Source: Gaetbulibacter_A aestuarii (GTDB lineage Bacteria; Bacteroidota; Bacteroidia; Flavobacteriales; Flavobacteriaceae). Taken from it: a stretch of 64,000 bases of DNA. Positions 62,758 to 64,000 of this stretch are shown piece by piece (positions within the stretch are counted from its first letter, which is position 1; the number at the start of each line of letters is the position of its first letter). The notes beneath the pieces are model-generated. The model saw nothing but the letters and a program-made list of their open reading frames with translations, ran no database searches and was not told the DNA's origin. The position numbers and the translations under genes are program-made. The stretch covers positions 1,240,001 to 1,304,000 of the forward strand of contig NZ_BAABAY010000001.1 in the NCBI RefSeq assembly GCF_039537665.1. Reading direction: 5' to 3'.

Positions 62758-63096
62758 ATGAAAAATAAGAATGATAACCGGAAACGTGTCATTGTAGATT
62801 TTAAAAAACTAACCCCTGAAATCTTAGCGATGTTGGTGGAGAAATATCCTGATGGTTATGATGACGATCAGATCATTTCATTCAGAAATCAACATAACGA
62901 AATTATTGAGGCAGTTGAGGTTACCACAGAGGATACCAAATATTTGGTGAAGGTTAGTACCAAGCTTGCCGTAACCATGGAAAACTATGATGAGGACGAC
63001 TATGAAGATTTTGATACCGACGATCCGGATGCCGTTCAGGATCCTGATATTCCGGATGGCGAACTGGAGGATGACGACGACGATGATAACGATTAA
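62758..63096 (+). CDS. Small conserved flavobacterial protein with acidic tail
   Basis: The 112-residue protein has an N-terminal part RVIVDFKKLTPEILAMLVEKYPDGYDDDQIISF that looks folded. A strand-rich centre and a C-terminal 40 residues made mostly of Asp and Glu, ending EDDDDDDND, follow. The tail could mimic nucleic acid or bind cations. No known domain is recognised. It lies between the DHS-like gene and another small conserved gene, probably in the same transcript. Confidence 0.75.
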   Translation: MKNKNDNRKRVIVDFKKLTPEILAMLVEKYPDGYDDDQIISFRNQHNEIIEAVEVTTEDTKYLVKVSTKLAVTMENYDEDDYEDFDTDDPDAVQDPDIPDGELEDDDDDDND

Positions 63097-63111
63097 CCAA
63101 TTATAAATACC

Positions 63112-63333
63112 ATGAGAACAGCTGTTTTTAAATCCTACAAAAACGGTTATTTTACGTTTTGGTTTGAAAATGGCGAGGAATTAGCTTTTGAGGAAGTTCA
63201 TCCGCGCGTTTTAAAACAATACGACCTAAAAAACGATAAGAGTTTAGTTGATACCAATTTCAGAATAACCTTTGTGGAAGACGACTCAGACGATGAAGTT
63301 ATTTATCGTGTTGAAAGTTTGAAGCCACTTTAA
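63112..63333 (+). CDS. Small conserved protein of unknown function
   Basis: The 73-residue protein (MRTAVFKSYKNGYFTFWFENGEELAFEEVHPRVL...) is a compact beta-rich sequence without membrane segment or signal peptide. Its length, conserved-looking aromatic pattern and 15-bp spacing behind the acidic-tail gene support a real gene. Its function is unknown. Confidence 0.7.
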   Translation: MRTAVFKSYKNGYFTFWFENGEELAFEEVHPRVLKQYDLKNDKSLVDTNFRITFVEDDSDDEVIYRVESLKPL

Positions 63334-63396
63334 TTTTTTATTTGATTCTTTTGCGAGAGTAAGGAGCCCAAGAGGGTTGTTGCAAATTATAGCTCT

Positions 63397-64000
63397 ATGT
63401 ATACGGTAGTTGCTTACCAGATTGCCAGTGCTATCAGCATAAAGTCAAGCAGAGAAAAGTTGGCCTGGCGATTGCTTTTTCAGGATAGCGACGAACTCTT
63501 TTATGCGATATCAGAGGACAAATTCATCTATATTTTTCAATATGGCATAGTCAGTTTTTTTAATATGTCGCCTTCAGAAATGAGTGGTGCGTTGGAACAA
63601 TTAATCCCGTATTGTTTTCATTATTCCTCTGAAAAACTCTCAGATTCCGTTCAAGTTTCGGTAGAACCCAATACCTTAAAAGTTACTTTCGACACCGTTA
63701 TTCTGCCAAATTTAGATCAAGAAATGATCCGTTTAGTGCTATTAAACACGTCGCAATCGGTAGCCTTAGATCGGTATTCAGAAATTACGCAAGAGTTACT
63801 TGCCGAAACAAATGAGCATACGTTGTTTTTGGAAGAACATGGAAAACTGGATATTTCAGGACATAATTTAAAACGATATATTGGCAGAGTGTTGAATATC
63901 AAGAATAAAATTGCTGAGAACCTTTATATTTTTGACTCCCCTGAAATTACCTGGGAGATTGAAGAACTCAATAAATTAAATCAGGATTTAAAGCAAGTCT
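63397..64000 (+). CDS. RMD1/YagE (DUF155) family protein, 3' end outside window
   Basis: The ATG at 63397 opens a frame that stays open to the window edge (201 codons). The N-terminal part (VVAYQIASAISIKSSREKLAWRLLFQDSDELFYAIS) is followed by YIFQYGIVSFFNMSPSEMSGALEQLIP, a pattern of the DUF155/RMD1 family, and then by FDTVILPNLDQEMIRLVLLNTSQSVALDRY. The C-terminal membrane helices typical of the family would lie beyond the end. The function in bacteria is unknown; the yeast relative affects meiotic nuclear division and mitochondria. Confidence 0.8.
   Translation, partial: MYTVVAYQIASAISIKSSREKLAWRLLFQDSDELFYAISEDKFIYIFQYGIVSFFNMSPSEMSGALEQLIPYCFHYSSEKLSDSVQVSVEPNTLKVTFDTVILPNLDQEMIRLVLLNTSQSVALDRYSEITQELLAETNEHTLFLEEHGKLDISGHNLKRYIGRVLNIKNKIAENLYIFDSPEITWEIEELNKLNQDLKQV

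Noticed and set aside
1..64000. CRISPR arrays, insertion sequences, prophage or integrase genes
   Set aside because: No regularly spaced direct repeats, transposase, integrase or phage structural proteins were found on reading both strands.

Overview
The window looks like chromosomal DNA of a member of the Flavobacteriaceae (Bacteroidota), probably a marine or algae-associated one. The evidence is SusC/SusD pairs with surface lipoproteins, a type IX secretion sorting domain, the Bacteroidota promoter box TAnnTTTG ahead of several genes, a mevalonate-pathway cluster, two-component and 'triple tyrosine' sensors of flavobacterial type, low G+C and short spacers. No phage, insertion sequence or CRISPR array was seen.

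Layout. (1) 1-9373: the end of a sensor kinase with its response regulator; a DUF456 membrane protein; a BlaI/BlaR1-like pair behind three identical palindromes; a TonB-like lipoprotein; then a tight run of an outer-membrane barrel, ruvC, hemW, a cyclase-family hydrolase, an MmcQ/YjbR protein and a PhnA-like protein. (2) 9370-20322: a trans-4-hydroxyproline catabolic island with an AraC regulator, HypD-like deaminase, ketoglutarate-semialdehyde dehydrogenase, hydroxyproline epimerase, D-amino-acid oxidase and M24 prolidase. It converges on a 1013-residue three-domain protein (APH kinase, M23 peptidase, class-III PLP enzyme) that could handle hydroxylysine. Together these suggest use of collagen-type modified amino acids. 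(3) 20543-26241: a STAS protein, a DUF4407 protein, a sulfide:quinone-reductase-like flavoprotein, an EamA transporter, an M20 dipeptidase, tRNA-Leu(UAG), and the C-terminal stump of an S9 peptidase just behind that tRNA.

(4) 26271-47942: a polysaccharide utilisation locus on the minus strand, most likely for laminarin or another beta-1,3-glucan. It holds a membrane sensor-regulator, SusC, SusD, two glycan-binding lipoproteins, GH16, a large GH149/GH94-like phosphorylase candidate, two GH17 enzymes, a further TIM-barrel hydrolase, an MFS sugar transporter and a T9SS-secreted beta-sandwich protein. The likely flow is cleavage at the surface, uptake through SusCD, trimming in the periplasm, import by MFS, and phosphorolysis in the cytoplasm to glucose-1-phosphate. 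(5) 48253-54469: transketolase, transaldolase and a Nudix-type sugar regulator, followed by thioesterase, GDPD and an HI0933-type flavoprotein. (6) 54531-58445: mevalonate-pathway genes, a UbiA prenyltransferase and a pseudouridine synthase that lacks its catalytic aspartate. (7) 58446-64000: repeats, small secreted and SRPBCC proteins, a candidate structured leader RNA, an arginine decarboxylase (speA), a deoxyhypusine-synthase-like enzyme, two small conserved proteins and the start of an RMD1/DUF155 protein.

The strongest leads are the structured speA leader with competing helices and a terminator-like hairpin (60031-60230); the hydroxyproline plus putative hydroxylysine island; the phosphorolytic laminarin locus; the Asp-less RluB-type enzyme; and the triple BlaI operator. 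All calls come from reading sequence and motifs; no database search was run.
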